A stretch of DNA of 64,000 bases from Spiroplasma phoeniceum P40 (GCF_003339775.1 NZ_CP031088.1:310001-374000), one strand, 5' to 3'; shown: positions 27,866-36,754, numbered from the stretch's first letter. Notes: generated from the letters alone by a model not told the origin. A program made the numbers and translations.

Positions 27866-28134
27866 TGGAAAAATATTGTGATTGCTCATTTTGTATACTT
27901 AAAGCAGAAAATGGTCTACTTGAACACAAAATTGAAGAATTTGAAGCAGAATATGGTGTACTTGAAGCACAAAATAATGCACTTAAAGCAGAAATTGATG
28001 TACTTGAAACAGAACTTGCTGAGTTAAAACAACAACAATTATATAAAGAAGATTTTAACGAAACGATTTTTGATTCATATATTTTAAAATATAATTCTAA
28101 ATATAACAAATTACCTAGTAAGGAGGAAAAATAA
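27865..28134 (+). CDS. early coiled-coil protein with CxxC N-terminus (89 aa)
   Basis: MEKYCDCSFCILKAENGLLE, then regular heptads (LEAQNNALKAEIDVLETELAE), LKQQQLYKEDF and the tail NSKYNKLPSKE. Compared with its neighbour it has lost the ribbon after the YKEDF motif, indicating module swapping around a common core. Confidence 0.65.
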   Translation: MEKYCDCSFCILKAENGLLEHKIEEFEAEYGVLEAQNNALKAEIDVLETELAELKQQQLYKEDFNETIFDSYILKYNSKYNKLPSKEEK

Positions 28135-28559
28135 TGGATGTAATAAAAAGCGAAAATCAAATAAATCAAATTATTAAAACAAATAAAGATTTAGATGATT
28201 TTAAAAATAAAGATGAATTTATTATATCAACATTAAAAAAATGTGTGGCAAATAATTTACTATTTTTAAAAAATATTGATAATGATTTAAAAAATTTGAA
28301 TAATTTAATTAAAAATATTAACAATTTTCAAGTTAATAACAAAAGTGATGCAGATTATGGTACTGAATTAAAAATATTATTAAAATCTACAATTAAAAAA
28401 ATAATAACTCCAATTGTTAATAATCGATCAGAACTTAAAATAATTGATAGTTTGTATAGATACATTACTAAATCTTTTGAAAAATTAGAAACAGATGTTA
28501 TTCAAATTGAAATATTGACTAAACAAATTAATTGAATGAATGCGGCTGAAAATGTATAA
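28134..28559 (+). CDS. last gene of early operon D, helical protein (141 aa)
   Basis: MDVIKSENQINQIIKTNKDL, helical and Asn/Lys-rich throughout, ending WMNAAENV after a UGA Trp. No relative in the other operons. It is followed at once by GTACGATGAAG and a terminator, where operon D is cut: the usual DUF1351-like and recT genes are missing. Confidence 0.55.
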
Positions 28560-28640
28560 TGTACGATGAAGCGGCAAAAAAGCAACTCTTGTTAAAGGGT
28601 TGTTTTTTTATTTGAAATAAAACAACTCCTAAAAGGAGGT
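28560..28640. terminator. terminator hairpin, copy 2, and junction to plectrovirus
   Basis: CAACTCTTGTTAAAGGGTTG hairpin with A/T runs at 28578-28610, the inverted copy of 25205-25243. The short flank GTACGATGAAG is shared with the copy at 49 kb (CTTCATCGTAC), marking a common breakpoint. Confidence 0.65.
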
Positions 28641-28641
28641 A

Positions 28642-28875
28642 ATGATAATTAAACAACAAAAAATATGTGATGTTAATGATTGTTATAAATTATCATCATT
28701 CATCAACGAAGAATTTGTATCAAATAAAGTTTTATGAACTTGTAAAAAACATAGAAATTTATTGAATAAAGTAAAAGATAAAACACAAAAGCAATTTTAT
28801 CAAAAACTAGAAAATTCAAAAATTATCTTTGATTATGAAACTGGTTTTTTAAAACTTTGATTTTATAAAACTTAA
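28642..28875 (+). CDS. plectrovirus small Cys protein (77 aa)
   Basis: MIIKQQKICDVNDCYKLSSF, then LWTCKKHRNLLN and FYQKLEN..KLWFYKT. The pattern C-x4-C ... C-x-x-H suggests a zinc site. AAGGAGG precedes the ATG. This is the only intact one of four copies (others at 2130, 48752, 58170). Function unknown. Confidence 0.65.
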
Positions 28876-28946
28876 TGCAGAGTGGGACGGTTATTTTATA
28901 AATAACTAAGTGCTTCCATAAGAACATGAGTATTAACTCATTCCCA
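28876..28946. other. plectrovirus intergenic hairpin region
   Basis: No gene. ATGAGT-ATTA-ACTCAT at about 28926-28941 is a short perfect hairpin, and GTGGGA near 28883 can pair with TTCCCAC near 28941. The inverted copy at 48685-48745 keeps these features. A termination or packaging signal is possible. Confidence 0.4.
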
Positions 28947-29334
28947 CTACCGATTTTTTAAACTATGTCATTGTCGATAATAATTCAAAAATACTTCATT
29001 AGGTTTATCATAAACAACTCCGGTTGAATAACTATCTTGTAAAAAATATAAATACCATTTATCATTAACATTTATCATTAAACAATAAATTTTTTGATGT
29101 TTTTAAAGTTGGATTAATAAAATAATTTGTTTCCGACCAATTTTCAAAAAAACTACTGCGTAAAAACATTGTATTAATAAAATCAGTTTCATTAATACCT
29201 TTACCAGTACTATTTTGTTTAAGCATATAATGCTCCTCATTTAAGGGTCTAAACGCCGTTAAAGTAATAAATGGAATAACCAAACCCAAAAAACTTAAAA
29301 TAAATATGGCAAATAAAGATAACGATTTTTTCAT
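28947..29334 (-). pseudogene. plectrovirus secreted/membrane protein, frameshifted by a 13-nt tandem duplication
   Basis: MKKSLSLFAIFILSFLGLVI is a hydrophobic leader. The frame runs to LLFNDKC and stops, but AATGATAAATG is present twice in tandem near 29067-29090; removing one copy restores DKWYLYFLQDSYST ... NYYRQWHSLKNR to a TAG at 28947. The damaged gene lies last in the plectrovirus structural operon. Confidence 0.7.
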
Positions 29335-29345
29335 AAACTCAACTC

Positions 29346-29582
29346 CTAACTATACAATGTTTTTGAAACAATAAACCCAACAATATATAAACTTGATATC
29401 GTTAACATTAACGGATGACTAAACAAAACTGCCATTCTACCAAATAATCAAATCAACCAAGTATCAGAATTATATAAATCCATAATAATATTTTTTGCTG
29501 ATGTAAATTGATTAATAATAACAGTAATAAAACCAGTTCCAAATATCGCAATCGCCGCCACCAATAAAACTAATTTAATCAT
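29346..29582 (-). CDS. plectrovirus membrane protein, two helices (78 aa)
   Basis: [20 protein letters not shown] and a C-terminal [19 protein letters not shown] helix flank an amphipathic centre with UGA Trp. Start overlaps the stop of the gene upstream. Such short bitopic proteins form minor coat or assembly-pore parts in filamentous phages. Confidence 0.65.
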
Positions 29583-29965
29583 TACTTAACACCTCTTTTA
29601 ACTTTTGCTTGTTGTCTAACATTTTGACGTTTAATTTCTCGTTTAACTTGTTGCTTATTACTATTCTGATAAACATTTTTACCAAAATTAATACCTTTTC
29701 GTACAGTTGACGAATATACTTGCGAAACACCATTATTAACTGTTGAACCTAAATTATTATATTGTGTTGATGTCCCGTGAATTGCATAAATCGATAACTT
29801 AATAACCATAAAAAAGATTAAAAAATAAGCAATTGAAGTATTTGTCATCGGTAATTTTGTATTTCAAATTACATCAAAAATAAACAAAAATATATCAAAA
29901 ACAAAACTAAAAATCTTGTCTCAATTACTATTATTATTATTATTTTCAACTAATAAATTAATCAT
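29582..29965 (-). CDS. plectrovirus membrane/basic protein (127 aa)
   Basis: A hydrophobic N-terminal half ([34 protein letters not shown]) is followed by a Ser/Asn region and a strongly basic C-terminus ([18 protein letters not shown]) that could contact DNA. It directly follows the Zot-like gene. Its place resembles morphogenesis genes of SpV1-type viruses. Confidence 0.65.
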
Positions 29966-30029
29966 CTTTACTATTTCCTTTCTCTTTTTTAGGTTTTAAA
30001 TTCTTTTTCAAAATATCAATATCAAATAA

Positions 30030-30974
30030 CTACAATCGTTCTTTAACGCTTAATTTTGTGATTTCTGACCAATAATATTCTTTTTTATTAACAATTTCAT
30101 CATTTTTTAAATCACGCACAAACTTTAACCATTGACTATCATACTTATTAGCGAATTCAAGGGGAATAATTATTTTAAAAAACCGAATTCCTAACCCAAC
30201 ATCCGACTTATGTTTTACTCTTTTACCTTCTGCTGTTCGTTCTACTGATTTTGTTTTTCAAATTTCATAATCCGTTATATCTTGAAAAATACCAATTCGC
30301 ATAATAAAGAAACGATTAAAAAAAAAATTAAATCCTTTTTTAGCAACGGGTTTTTTCAATGAAATTGGAATAATAATTCCACTTGCTAACTGGCGAATAT
30401 TATTTCAAATCATACCCTCACGCTGAGCAGTAAACAACGCACGATGTCCAAAATGCCTCACTAAAACAATTCACGGTATTTTACCACTATGAACTTTTTT
30501 CTCATCATGAGGACTAGTTGCATCAATATACAAATAACTTTCATCAAATAAAATAACACTATCATCGGGTGGGACTGGTTTTGTTCGATCGGTAAAATCT
30601 AAATTTTTAAATGTTAAAACTTTAACCTTATCATCTTCTAACGGATAATTACTATAAATTTCATCTGTCAATAATTTCATAGTTTGCGACAAATAAGTTA
30701 AAAGTAATGTTTTACCAGTTCCTAACTTACCAATAATTACCGATAACGGATTATCTCAAACAAAATTCACTAACCGAAAAGCATTTAACTGATAAAAAAT
30801 ATTTTTTCACAATCATCACACAAAATAAACACATTGCAAAGCAAATAATATTCAAAATACTAAACCAACACAATACAAAGAAATTATCCAAAGTAATAAA
30901 TCAATTAAACTAAACAAAAGCATTGAACCACTAATATAACAACAATTTTTAAAGAAAAATATAAATTTTTTCAT
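30030..30974 (-). CDS. Zot-like morphogenesis ATPase (premature TAG)
   Basis: Two N-terminal membrane helices (LLFSLIDLLLWIISLYCVGL and following) precede a P-loop VIIGKLGTGKTLLLTY at about residue 80 and a Walker-B-like SVILFDESYLYID. This is the pI/Zot-type ATPase that drives filamentous phage extrusion. The frame stops at TAG 30030; the same frame continues downstream as LFDIDILKKNLKP to TAA 29958, so the last 23 residues are cut off by a nonsense mutation. The 314-aa product may still be active. Confidence 0.8.
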
Positions 30975-31177
30975 TATTTAAAATACCCAACTATTTTAAA
31001 AACCACTCACAAGAAAAACCAAGTTAAAAACAAAATCACAATTCAAACACCAACCATTAAAGTTAAATATTCATTTTGCGTTAAATTCCACATTGTAATA
31101 CTTTCAACATTCGTTTTATCTATAAACAAAAAGACATGAATGAAAAACTCTTTTAATTTAATTCAATCATTTTGCAT
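30974..31177 (-). CDS. plectrovirus membrane protein (67 aa)
   Basis: MQNDWIKLKEFFIHVFLFID, then YLTLMVGVWIVILFLTWFFL, a strong transmembrane helix, and a short basic tail. The TAA overlaps the ATG of the Zot-like gene. Confidence 0.65.
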
Positions 31178-31207
31178 TTTTAAAAACTCCACATTTTTTG
31201 AATAAGT

Positions 31208-31300
31208 TTAAAAAACATTCCAAATAACATATAAAAACTCAGGGGCATTTGAACCACTAATATAAATAACAAATTGAACTCAATAATCATATAAACTCAT
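31208..31300 (-). CDS. 30-aa plectrovirus peptide
   Basis: MSLYDYWVQFVIYISGSNAP, hydrophobic, in frame between two phage genes with TAAATG overlap to the previous stop. Small virion peptides of this size occur in filamentous phages, but expression is not certain. Confidence 0.4.
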
Positions 31301-31750
31301 TTAATTTAAACTTTCTAAATCATTAATTAATTCTTGTTCTTTTTCAACACTTCAATTTGTTAAATTATTATTGTTATTATTTGCTTTTACTTTTTTAGGT
31401 TCACTTAAAAATAAAGCTTTTTTCATTTTAGTAAAATAATTTTGTTTATATTGATTATATAAATTGATTAATTCTGTTCCAGTTAAATATTTTCAAATAT
31501 TTTGCTTTAAATTTTCATCATATTTTACAATAGGGTAAGAATTATCATAAATCAAACCGATTGCTACTTGTTCCGAATGTTTTTCACTCGAATAAATAAA
31601 CTTATTACTCAACCAAAAACCAATATGGAGATTATGATTAGGCAAATTTATAAAACTTGCTTTATATGTCTTAAAAAAGATAAATTCCTTACTAATAAAA
31701 TAATTTTCTATATTCTGATTTTTCTTAACAAAATTACTCAAATTTATCAT
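31301..31750 (-). CDS. plectrovirus conserved hypothetical protein (149 aa)
   Basis: Full-length ATG-started version of the protein at 2879-3322. Sequence landmarks [19 protein letters not shown] and [16 protein letters not shown]; Trp by UGA; Asn-rich stretch before a C-terminal [12 protein letters not shown]. Unknown function, but strong conservation between copies suggests a real viral gene. Confidence 0.7.
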
Positions 31751-31800
31751 CTCCTCGTCTTACTGGTCTTAACATTGTGCCTTTTCCTAATACTCCATTA

Positions 31801-32097
31801 TTAATAATTTCATAACGGTAATAATTGCTTCTTAAATACTGTAACTCTAAATTCCTTAACTTGTATTATATGACCTATAATCAATAATAATAAAAAGGAA
31901 ACAGAAGCTATTAAACAGAAAAAGGAAATTAAAATATAAATAATATCTCCTACATTTAAAGACCAAATTATAACAACAATAGAAAAACCAGAACAAATGA
32001 AAATTAAAAAATAACAAAAACCAAAACACAAATTGAAAAAAATAAAATCTCTCTTTATTTTTTTATATTCCTTAGTTGTTTTAAATTTCATATCCAT
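31801..32097 (-). CDS. small two-helix membrane protein, plectrovirus (98 aa)
   Basis: A basic N-terminus (KFKTTKEYKKIKRD) is followed by two hydrophobic segments (FNLCFGFCYFLIFICSGF and YILISFFCLIASVSFLLLL) and QVKEFRVT, matching QIKEFKRT of the relative at 2626. The apparent end at 31810 is a UGA Trp; TAA is at 31801. Confidence 0.65.
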
Positions 32098-32406
32098 AAT
32101 ATTAATCTCCTAACTAAATATTTGTTTAATAAACAATGTTATAAATAATGTTTATATAATGTTTTTTAATTGTAATAAACATTGTTAAATATAAAAATAA
32201 TAAAAATTGGTACACTGAAAATAACTATTAAGAACTTTAATAGTAAATATAATAAGTTCATTTTTCTATTTAATAAATTCATTTTTTACAAATGTGATAC
32301 CATTTATGATAATCAAAAAATAGATGGTATCACCAATTAAAACAATTATTTCACTAAAACTTCCTAGTGTGCCTTAACTAAGATATATAATCGATTATAA
32401 TAAATA
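32098..32406. other. plectrovirus intergenic region with hairpin 32294-32333
   Basis: No gene. The upstream part has AACATTGTTTATTAAAC-like repeats as at 2.5 and 57.9 kb. At 32294-32303 GTGATACCAT pairs perfectly with ATGGTATCAC at 32324-32333 around a 20-nt loop. It lies between coat gene and the next unit, fitting a terminator or replication structure. Confidence 0.5.
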
Positions 32407-32657
32407 TTAAAATCCTTTAACCATAACACGGAAAAAGTTTAAGATTTTAATAATACAAAATATAGCAAATGGAATTAATATAATTCACGCTTCACCTAAG
32501 AAAACCATTATCTCAGGTAAAATATTTGTTATACCTTCTTAACTTTTCATAATGCACTAGATAAACCAGTTCAAATACCAGTCATACCCTCAGTCATAGT
32601 TTTAGGTGTAGGTGCTGTTAAAAAATTAAACGCTGTTGTTAAATACATACCTAGCAT
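32407..32657 (-). pseudogene. major coat protein gene, one-base deletion
   Basis: [20 protein letters not shown] ... SSALWKVKKV stops at TAA, while the -1-type frame continues TNILPEIMVFLGEAWIILIP and ends RVMVKGF. Adding one A in the AAGAAGG region restores an 83-aa protein: amphipathic N-terminus, hydrophobic membrane span, basic C-terminus, the standard architecture of filamentous phage coat proteins that wrap ssDNA. With a broken coat gene this provirus cannot make virions by itself. Confidence 0.7.
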
Positions 32658-32806
32658 TATTTATTACTCTCCTTTCTTTCAATTTCTTTTTTTTCTTTTT
32701 TCTTTCCTCGAATTTGTTTAATTTTTTGATAAATTGATAAACCAAAATAAAGAAAAATTGCTAATACAATAACAACACTAAATATTGTCGTTAATCAAGT
32801 TGGCAT
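32657..32806 (-). CDS. plectrovirus single-span membrane protein (49 aa)
   Basis: [20 protein letters not shown] is a transmembrane helix and [18 protein letters not shown] a very basic tail. The stop overlaps the coat ATG (TAATG). Topology fits a minor coat protein. Confidence 0.7.
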
Positions 32807-32878
32807 AATACATCTCCTTTCTAAAAACTAAAAAATTGAAATTTGCAAACTCGCTCCGCTCGTTGTCGCTTCGCTCCA

Positions 32879-32948
32879 TTAAAAACACTACTGAATAAAT
32901 TATTCCGCGTAATTTATTAGCGGATAATTTATTCAGTAGTGTTTTTAA
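32879..32948. repeat. 29-bp near-perfect palindrome (plectrovirus hairpin)
   Basis: Left arm 32879-32908 and right arm 32920-32948 are complementary except for one bulged base, around an 11-nt loop (arms start TTAAAAACACTACTGAA and end TTCAGTAGTGTTTTTAA). It follows a GC-rich CTCGCTCCGCTCG patch. In a single-stranded phage genome this would be the most stable hairpin seen here, a good candidate for packaging signal or replication origin. It overlaps the end of gene 32929-33174. Confidence 0.75.
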
Positions 32949-33174
32949 TTTCAATATCTTTTGCAATCTTATTAACAGTATTAATAACAATATCTTTTCC
33001 ATACTTTTTCACTAGGAACCGCAAAATAAAATATTGCTTTGTTTGCATAATTTCAACTCCTCAATTAAAAATATTAAAAAAATTTACTTTCCAAAACTGT
33101 AAAAAACAAAAATACAAAATGTATGTGGTTTCTACATCTTCTGTATTGTCAAATGTTATAAATCTAAATGCCAT
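32929..33174 (-). CDS. small plectrovirus protein ending in the hairpin (81 aa or 39 aa)
   Basis: From ATG 33174 the frame reads MAFRFITFDNTEDVETTY, passes a UGA Trp and reaches an internal ATG at 33048 with a GGAG ribosome binding site (MQTKQYFILRFLVKKYGKDI). Either start is possible; the internal one has the better RBS. The last codons and TAA lie in the palindrome. Confidence 0.5.
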
Positions 33175-33188
33175 TTTTTTGCCCTCTT

Positions 33189-33509
33189 TTATAAATATTT
33201 TTTTTCTAATTTGTTGAATGTTTTATCTCATGTACTATTTAATGCGTTATTAGCAATCATTTTTTTATTCATTGTTTCTTCAATGTTGTTAAAATTATTA
33301 TTTAGATTGTTGTTTAGTTTTGTGTGTGGTTTTAAGTCTTCTCAATATTTTTGATTTTCTTTTATATTGTAAATTGTGTTATTTTGTAATTGATAGGTAA
33401 ATAATTCAATATCATAGCTTCATTCTTCGTTTTTAATATCTTCTCATGATAAATTACTTTCATTTAATAATTCGTTTGTTAGTGTTTTAATTTCATTCTT
33501 TTTTTGTTC
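33189..33509 (-). other. open frame without standard start codon (107 codons), plectrovirus
   Basis: The frame reads NEIKTLTNELLNESNLSW and ends FNKLEKKYL, with plausible protein composition and UGA Trp, but no ATG, GTG or TTG precedes its conserved-looking body. It begins right at the A7 run where the previous gene (33487-33792) ends. A non-standard start (ATT 33491), a +1 frameshift at the A-run, or a lost base are the options. Confidence 0.4.
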
Positions 33510-33792
33510 TTAAATTAATATTAAAAATAATTTTTTTAATTGAATTTCCACTGGTTGCTTGTAATTCATATTCTGTATCTTCTTCAATTTCAATAATTCG
33601 CCCATAAATTAATATATATGTTTGATTAAAAACAGCTTTATTTCCAAGATTTCTTTTTATTAACTTTTTTTCTTTGTTTAAAAAAATAATATTTTTATCT
33701 TTAACAAAAAAACTGGCAAAAAAATCTTGAATAATTCCATCATCACACGCTTCTACGTTACAATTAGGAAATGTTTTTAAAACTATTGCCAT
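33487..33792 (-). CDS. plectrovirus protein (101 aa)
   Basis: MAIVLKTFPNCNVEACDDGI with a beta-rich body (YILIYGRIIEIEEDTEYELQ) ending TKKEWN after a UGA Trp. A small beta-barrel-like ssDNA-binding protein is possible from composition and position but is not shown. Confidence 0.55.
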
Positions 33793-33957
33793 AATTTAAC
33801 CACCTTATTATTTTCATTATTATCTAACATAAAAAAACACCAGCCTTAACAATAATAATTAACCCCATCATTTATTGTCGTCGTGATGATACCGTCATTA
33901 AAATTATTTGTCAAATAAAAAAAACAACAAATTAATTTGTTGTTTTTAAAAAAATAT
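33793..33957. other. intergenic region, duplicated at 55826-55906
   Basis: No gene. The block CGTGATGATACCGTCATTAA... to the T-run is repeated at 55835-55880. A terminator hairpin (AAAACAACAAATT / AATTTGTTGTTTTT, 33920-33948) ends the gene at 33958 on the minus strand. Confidence 0.55.
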
Positions 33958-34491
33958 TTATTGAAAAAAAATTTTTTTAATTTCTCCATTAATATTTAAA
34001 ATAATAATAAGACTCTTGCTAGTAGTCATTATTATAGGATTATCAAAAATATTTTTAATTGAATTTAAAAAATTATTATAAAATCTTGTAACATATAATT
34101 CATTTTTTATATCTATTTTTGTTATAAATTCTTTTACTTCATCTTCATTATTACCTGCTTCATTTAATATTGTAACTATATGATCTACTACTTGAATAAT
34201 TTTAATAGCAGGATCGGGAGTTTCATTAAAAATTTTTTTTATATCTTTAATTGATTTATTTGAAAAATAAATCACTCATGGTTCAAAAATAAAATTACCT
34301 TCAGGGTCATGGAATAAAGTATCTTTAAATACTTTATCTTCTCCTTCATTTATTTGATCATTAATACCTTGATTTCTTCTATTTGAAGATTCAGGAATAT
34401 TATTACTATTATTTGGCATCATTGCCATTAATGGTGTTATTCCAGTAGTTAATAATGTAAATGAACTTAATAATCCTAAAATTTTTTTCAT
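33958..34491 (-). CDS. secreted protein of a duplicated prophage module (177 aa)
   Basis: MKKILGLLSSFTLLTTGITPLMA is a signal peptide without lipobox Cys. The linker has MMPNNSNN and SSNRRNQG, then a compact domain (IYFSNKSIKDIKKIFNE ... FYNNFLNSIKNIF ... IIILNINGEIKKIFF). ATG 34491 has AAAGGA 10 nt upstream and was preferred over a Met three codons earlier. A second, diverged copy is at 55907-56413. It is probably a lysogenic-conversion factor acting outside the cell; the domain is not recognised. Confidence 0.7.
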
Positions 34492-34661
34492 GTATATCAT
34501 TCCTTTCTTTTATAAAAATAGAAATAATAGAATTATTTTCTTTATTATTTCAATAAATTTAAAAAGAATTGATGTAATAATAAAATTTGACACAATAATT
34601 TACAGAAACACAAGGAATTAAAAATTTTGTGTTTATACGATATAAAATTATATTTCTATTT
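34492..34661. other. intergenic region with dyad
   Basis: No gene. TATAAAAATAGAAATAATAG near 34511 and TATTTCTATTTTTATAA near 34650 are inverted repeats, present likewise at 56430-56590. Promoter of the secreted protein (minus strand) must lie here. Confidence 0.4.
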
Positions 34662-34841
34662 TTATAAATTAATCTTATCATATTTATTTTTTATACATTT
34701 AACATGTCTATAATAAAGTAATTTATTTTCATTTTGACTAATTTTTATTAATCCTGCTTGGGTAAAAATAATTGGAATTTCTTTATTACAAACAGAACAA
34801 ATTTTATTATAATATCCTATTATTATTTTATAACTATTCAT
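34662..34841 (-). CDS. small CxxC protein (59 aa)
   Basis: MNSYKIIIGYYNKICSVCNK with later YYRHVKC: two Cys pairs/His for one zinc site. ATG 34841 has AAGGAAG 10 nt upstream; the GTG three codons before was rejected because it touches that RBS. A truncated copy is at 56607-56717. It may be an accessory of the methyltransferase next to it. Confidence 0.6.
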   Translation of the reverse strand: MNSYKIIIGYYNKICSVCNKEIPIIFTQAGLIKISQNENKLLYYRHVKCIKNKYDKINL

Positions 34842-34858
34842 TTTTTTCACTTCCTTTG

Positions 34859-35971
34859 TTAATTTTTCTTTTCTGTTTTAAACATTTTTATAAAAATCTT
34901 TTCTAATACATCAATCACAATGCTATTACCAGCTTGTTTATAAAGTTGTGTTTCTGAAACAACTTTGTTTGCTTTATCAAAATCTTTATTACTAAACCCC
35001 ATTAATAATCAACATTCACAAGGTGTTAATATTCTTAAAAAGTATTCTTTTTCATCAATTAAAAAAGATAATATTTTATTAGTATATTGATTTTGTATTT
35101 TATTATCAATCATAATTTTATTGACATTACTTGCCGCGATTGTTCCCATATAATTATTTTCTGTTTTTCAAAACCGATTATATGATCCATTAATTAGCAA
35201 ACCATCTTTTGCTCGTGGTAAAACAATAAAATTACCATAATCCTTAATTGTTGGAATTGCAATAATTCCTGCGTTTCCTCATCGCATTTGTTTTGTTGTA
35301 ATTGTATAAGCACATTGTTGAATGATTTTAAGTTTATTGTTTTCAATTGCTTTTTTCATTGATTCTTGTCTAATAAAATATTTTTCATTTACATTATTTT
35401 CTAAAATATCTTTTACTAAAAATTTTAAATTACAAGGTTGGGGATATTGAAATTTAAAATCTTGCTTTAATGTTGATATCATAAACAATCTTTTTCTATT
35501 TTGGGGAATTCCACAATCCTTGGCATTCATTGTAAAATATTGATTATGATATCGTAATTTATTAAGTTGATTTTGTAGATTTTGAAATCCAACAAAAAAC
35601 TTTTTACTTAATAAATTTGGCACATTTTCCATTAAAAGATATTGAGGTTTTATTGGCATTGTTTTTATTAAATCAACAACTTTGTAAGCTAAACCACTTC
35701 GCTTACCATTTAATCCTTGCCCCTTATTTTTGGCGTTTGATATGTCTTGACATAAAAATGATCAAGTTATTAAATCGGCATACGGTAAAGTTTCTAATTT
35801 GGTAATATCACCTAAATTTGGTGTGTCATAATCATTAAAAATTGCTCGATATGATTTTTCAGCATATTTATCATTATCACAAATAGCAACTATCTTATAG
35901 TTAATTTCAATATTTTCTAATGCTTTTCTTTGACTTCCAATCCCGGCAAATAATTCTATTACTTTAATCAT
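34859..35971 (-). CDS. DNA cytosine-5 methyltransferase with altered PCQ motif
   Basis: The 370-aa enzyme has motif I ELFAGIGSQRKALENI, motif IV at DLITWSFLCQDIS, motif VI LMENVPNL, motif VIII QNRKRLFMIS, and motif X YKQAGNSIVIDVLEKI. It resembles M.SssI in the N-terminal FAGIG-QRKALE and in SF-x-CQD. The usual Pro before the catalytic Cys is Leu here (FLCQD), so activity may be changed, although the frame is intact. A small HNH gene precedes it, suggesting a restriction-like pair. The duplicate at 56735-56867 kept only the last 45 codons. Confidence 0.88.
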
Positions 35972-35983
35972 AATAACCTCTTT

Positions 35984-36361
35984 TTATTCTTCTTTATCGA
36001 TTATTTTTACTTTGCCAGTTTTTTCGTCAATTATGACATTATTGCGATAACCTTTTTCGGTTTTGTGTTCTTTATTGTGGCATTTCATACATAATAGTTC
36101 TAAATTTTTTCAGGCAAAAAGTTTATCAATGTTTCAATTAATAAAATCTTGATCGGTAATATATTCTTTGTGATGAACAATAACACCATTAACTATATAT
36201 CCCTTTTGATAACATCGTTCACATATTCCCATTTTGCTATTAAAATAATCGTTTCTTATTTTTACTCATTTTTTATTGCGATAAAATTTATGTCTAATTG
36301 GACGATTTTTATCATAATTTTTTCAATTATTTTTTATTTTCTTAATCAGAAAACATTTCAT
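35984..36361 (-). CDS. HNH endonuclease (125 aa)
   Basis: The HNH core is ICERCYQKGYIVNGVIVHHK ... NLELLCMKCHNKEH: two CxxC pairs, a VHHK catalytic histidine and a C-terminal N..CHNKEH. The copy at 56868 starts at ATG-AAA-AAT; here that codon is ATA, and an upstream in-frame ATG at 36361, inside the recT remnant, supplies the start. Small HNH proteins of this type sit beside phage terminase or methyltransferase genes. It may nick or cut DNA together with packaging or restriction. Confidence 0.8.
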
Positions 36362-36754
36362 CAACAGTTTTAGCAATTTCTTCATCATCATTTATTTCAT
36401 TAATGCTAAATTCTTGTTCTAAATTTAGATTTAATTCATCTTTTTTGTTATTTAATTCAATAACATTGTTATCTTCTTTATTTTTTATGTTAGGATTATC
36501 ACTAAACTCTTTGCTGTTATTAATAATTATTGCTTGATTATGTTGATAGGCTTCTTGCATTTCAACCGACATAATACCTCATTTTCTTAAAAGTTGGGTT
36601 AATACTGTTTTAAGTGCCATTCCCTTATAACTTCCAGCCGTAAATTTTCCGTAAGTTTGATAATTATTAGCAATACCAGTTATATATTCACCAAGGGGGT
36701 TTTACAATGGCGATTACCTTGTTCTGAACGATAACATAAAATATAATTATTCAT
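36342..36754 (-). pseudogene. fusion of early gene (cf. 19591) to recT C-terminus
   Basis: The first part MNNYILCYRSEQGN copies the start of 19591-19776, loses one base at the CCCCC run, then joins ANNYQTYGKFTAGSYKGMAL, the C-terminal third of a recT-like protein (KTVLTQLLRKWGIMSVEMQE), ending EEIAKTVDEMFSD. A large deletion between these two genes explains it; they are about 2 kb apart in operon A. The terminal 77 codons are still open. Confidence 0.75.

Larger units (their letters stand above)
28560..28955. repeat. left arm of inner inverted repeat
   Basis: This stretch, including the terminator, the small gene at 28642 and the CAGAGTGGG...CATTCCCAC region, corresponds in inverted orientation to about 48675-49055. 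The arms enclose about 20 kb. Confidence 0.7.

Noticed and set aside
31568-31804. Plus-strand frame opposite gene 31301-31750
   Set aside because: No RBS, and the opposite strand carries a conserved viral gene.
33958-34491. Ribosome-inactivating protein domain in the secreted protein
   Set aside because: Spiroplasmas do encode such toxins, but the expected catalytic Tyr/Tyr/Glu-Arg pattern could not be identified.
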